Source: Inia geoffrensis (taxonomy: Eukaryota; Chordata; Mammalia; Artiodactyla; Iniidae). Taken from it: a DNA stretch of 64,000 nucleotides. The notes below the pieces were generated by a model that was given only the letters and a program-made list of their open reading frames with translations, was not told where the DNA came from and searched no databases. A program made the translations under genes and the position numbers. Within the stretch, counting starts at the first letter, position 1. Each line of letters starts with the position of its first letter. Of this stretch, positions 62,624 through 64,000 are shown piece by piece. The stretch is taken from assembly GCA_036417435.1 (NCBI GenBank), contig JAZAQT010000670.1, positions 248,001-312,000 of the forward strand, in the 5' to 3' direction.

Positions 62624-64000
62624 GTCAGCTCACAAGAAAGCGAGTTGAGAAAAGGAGATCTTTGGCACTGTAACTCACAATCCTGCAGAGTTCCAAATGA
62701 CCCCTATCATCCAAAAATTTATTGAAGGAAGGCTGTGAACAGGACTTGAACGCGACGCAGAATTGCAGAAAACAGATATCAGGGGGTAGATAAGAATTGC
62801 TCTGAAAGCGTAGGAAAAGAGGCAGCAGTTCGACAGTGATGCACTTGGCCAAAAAGGGCGTATGCGTTTTTTCCTGAATATATTCAGAAAAAAACGCATA
62901 CGCACTTTTTGGCCAACCAAGCAAGCCTGCAATGGAAATCCGCACTACAAGGAAGTCTCACTTCCCACCGATCCAAAGGGCCGTCCGAAAAAAGTGTAAA
63001 ATCCAGAGAGGCAGGACAGGCCATGGAGAACCGGCAGCCTTGTTATGCTGATGGGCGGGATGTAAATTGCCAACAGCCACTCTGGAGAACTGGATGGTGT
63101 TTCCTGGAACAAAGAAAAAACCAAGCTAGAGAGCCTAGGGCACTTCCACTTATGGTGCTATAGATTCGGAAAATTTAAATGAAAAAGACACAGCCACACC
63201 AAAGTTTGGGGCTGCTCTGTGTACGGGATCCTTGACTATGGTACAACTTTAATAGCCCAGAAAGAGAAAAATGGATATAGAAGTTGTGGTACATCCCTAC
63301 AATGGAATATCACTCAACAATGAAATCCATGGCAACAGACCAGTAGCAGCATAATGACAGGATTTAGTTATGATGATTCTAAGTAAAATAAGTCACACAG
63401 AAAAAGAAACATCATAAGATATCACTAATACAGGGAATGTAAACACGGCTACGTGTGAACTGCATTACAAAACACAACAGAGTCTCACATTTACAAAAGA
63501 AACTTATGCTTGCTTAAGGGGAAAGGAGAGTGGGGAGACTGCATAAAACCAGAGGTTCACATTAGGACAGATACCATTCCATAAGCCAAATATATATTAG
63601 ACAAGACCTACTCCTTCCTCAACGAAATGGACTCAACACCCAGTATTCATAACCTTGGAATATGCCTGACTATGAAGAAAATTAAAACCCATACATTTAT
63701 AGGTCTCCATAAGAAAATCATTTGTGTACAGCACCATACACACAGCAGCGTCAATAAGCTAAATCCCCTTATAAAAATAAATTTGAAAAACAAAACACAA
63801 GGACTGTGAAATAGAGAGAAATTCTTAAATAAGTCCTTCAGGGCTTGTGAGGAATCTTGGATTTACCACCTCTACATCCACAGCTGGGGGAGAGATAAGG
63901 CTGGACACTTGGGGCTGATACTATTGGTGAGGGAATGCAGACCCTTTGAGGTAATGGTGCATGGTTCCCATTCCACGGGTCCCAAATCTCCACGTTTAAG
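62624..64000 (+). repeat. Satellite monomer M37 (partial, first 1377 bp)
   Basis: Palindrome 62845–62916 with two mismatches (TTCAGAAAAAAACG and CGCACTTTTT, both in the right arm); L1-derived segment about 63272–63798. GAGAACTGGATGG near 63085 is shared with M31. The window ends inside the third unidentified segment, so the array continues. Confidence 0.97.

Larger units (their letters stand above)
1..64000 (+). repeat. Tandem satellite array, ~1.74 kb monomer, probable common cetacean satellite
   Basis: The sequence repeats without interruption from end to end. The phase motif GTCAGCTCA recurs at 1, 1749, 3502, 5255 and onward to 62624, at spacings of 1730–1753 bp. All copies point the same way and no foreign insertion separates them. 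Each monomer has a 72 bp palindrome about 220 bp in and an L1 3'-end segment in the middle. Known: cetaceans carry an abundant ~1.75 kb satellite containing L1 sequence. Inferred: this is that satellite, in constitutive heterochromatin. The strand is set so that the L1 segment reads in its sense direction. The alternative is a related satellite in another cetartiodactyl lineage, less likely given the length. Confidence 0.96.

Noticed and set aside
1..64000. CENP-B box or other known centromere protein site
   Set aside because: I looked for TTCG-N4-A-N2-CGGG on both strands of a monomer by eye and found only partial matches (for example CCCGTATTCAA near the middle). This was not an exhaustive search.
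1..64000. CRISPR-like or bacterial repeat array
   Set aside because: Repeat units are ~1.74 kb with no short repeat and spacer structure, and the content is mammalian L1.
1..64000. Delphinid (~1.58 kb) form of the satellite
   Set aside because: No monomer here is shorter than 1730 bp; all length changes are 1–18 bp and explained individually.

Overview
The whole window is one tandem array of a complex satellite DNA, with no ordinary gene in it. I count 36 complete monomers and one truncated at the right edge, all head-to-tail in the same orientation. Phased on the motif GTCAGCTCA, monomers M1–M9 (1–15772) are mostly 1753 bp and M10–M37 (15773–64000) are 1730–1736 bp. Neither end of the array lies in the window.

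The organism is most likely a cetacean. Each monomer holds a roughly 530–545 bp segment that I recognise by eye as a decayed 3' end of a cetartiodactyl LINE-1 (last part of ORF2 plus 3' UTR). A ~1.75 kb satellite built around an L1 tail matches the 'common cetacean satellite' (work of Arnason, Widegren and colleagues; Kapitonov, Holmquist and Jurka described an L1 repeat as its basic unit). As I recall, delphinids carry a ~1.58 kb form and other cetaceans ~1.75 kb. No ~1.58 kb monomer occurs here, so a baleen whale or a non-delphinid toothed whale is more likely than a dolphin. The species is inference.

Monomer plan, in monomer coordinates: about 1–221, unidentified flank; 222–293, a 72 bp zero-spacer palindrome, perfect in about 20 copies; 294–648, a second unidentified segment; about 649–1175 (1736 bp type) or 649–1192 (1753 bp type), the L1-derived segment, ending just after an AATAAA-containing tail; the remainder (about 560 bp), a third unidentified segment.

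Region by region: M1–M9 are the more varied part. They carry an 18 bp tandem duplication in the L1 segment and include a threefold amplification (M2–M5) and a shared haplotype at every second monomer (M7, M9). M10–M37 lost the duplication, gained a BglII site and are much more uniform. Inside this block are a 1730 bp duplication carrying a 6 bp loss at the palindrome centre (M14–M15), a HindIII-tagged duplication (M19–M20), a two-monomer higher-order pattern (M24–M27), and variants recurring six monomers apart (M29–M31 with M35–M37). Open reading frames of 60–132 codons recur on both strands, but they are by-products of repetition and I do not annotate them as genes. I saw no tRNA, rRNA, CRISPR or protein-coding gene.
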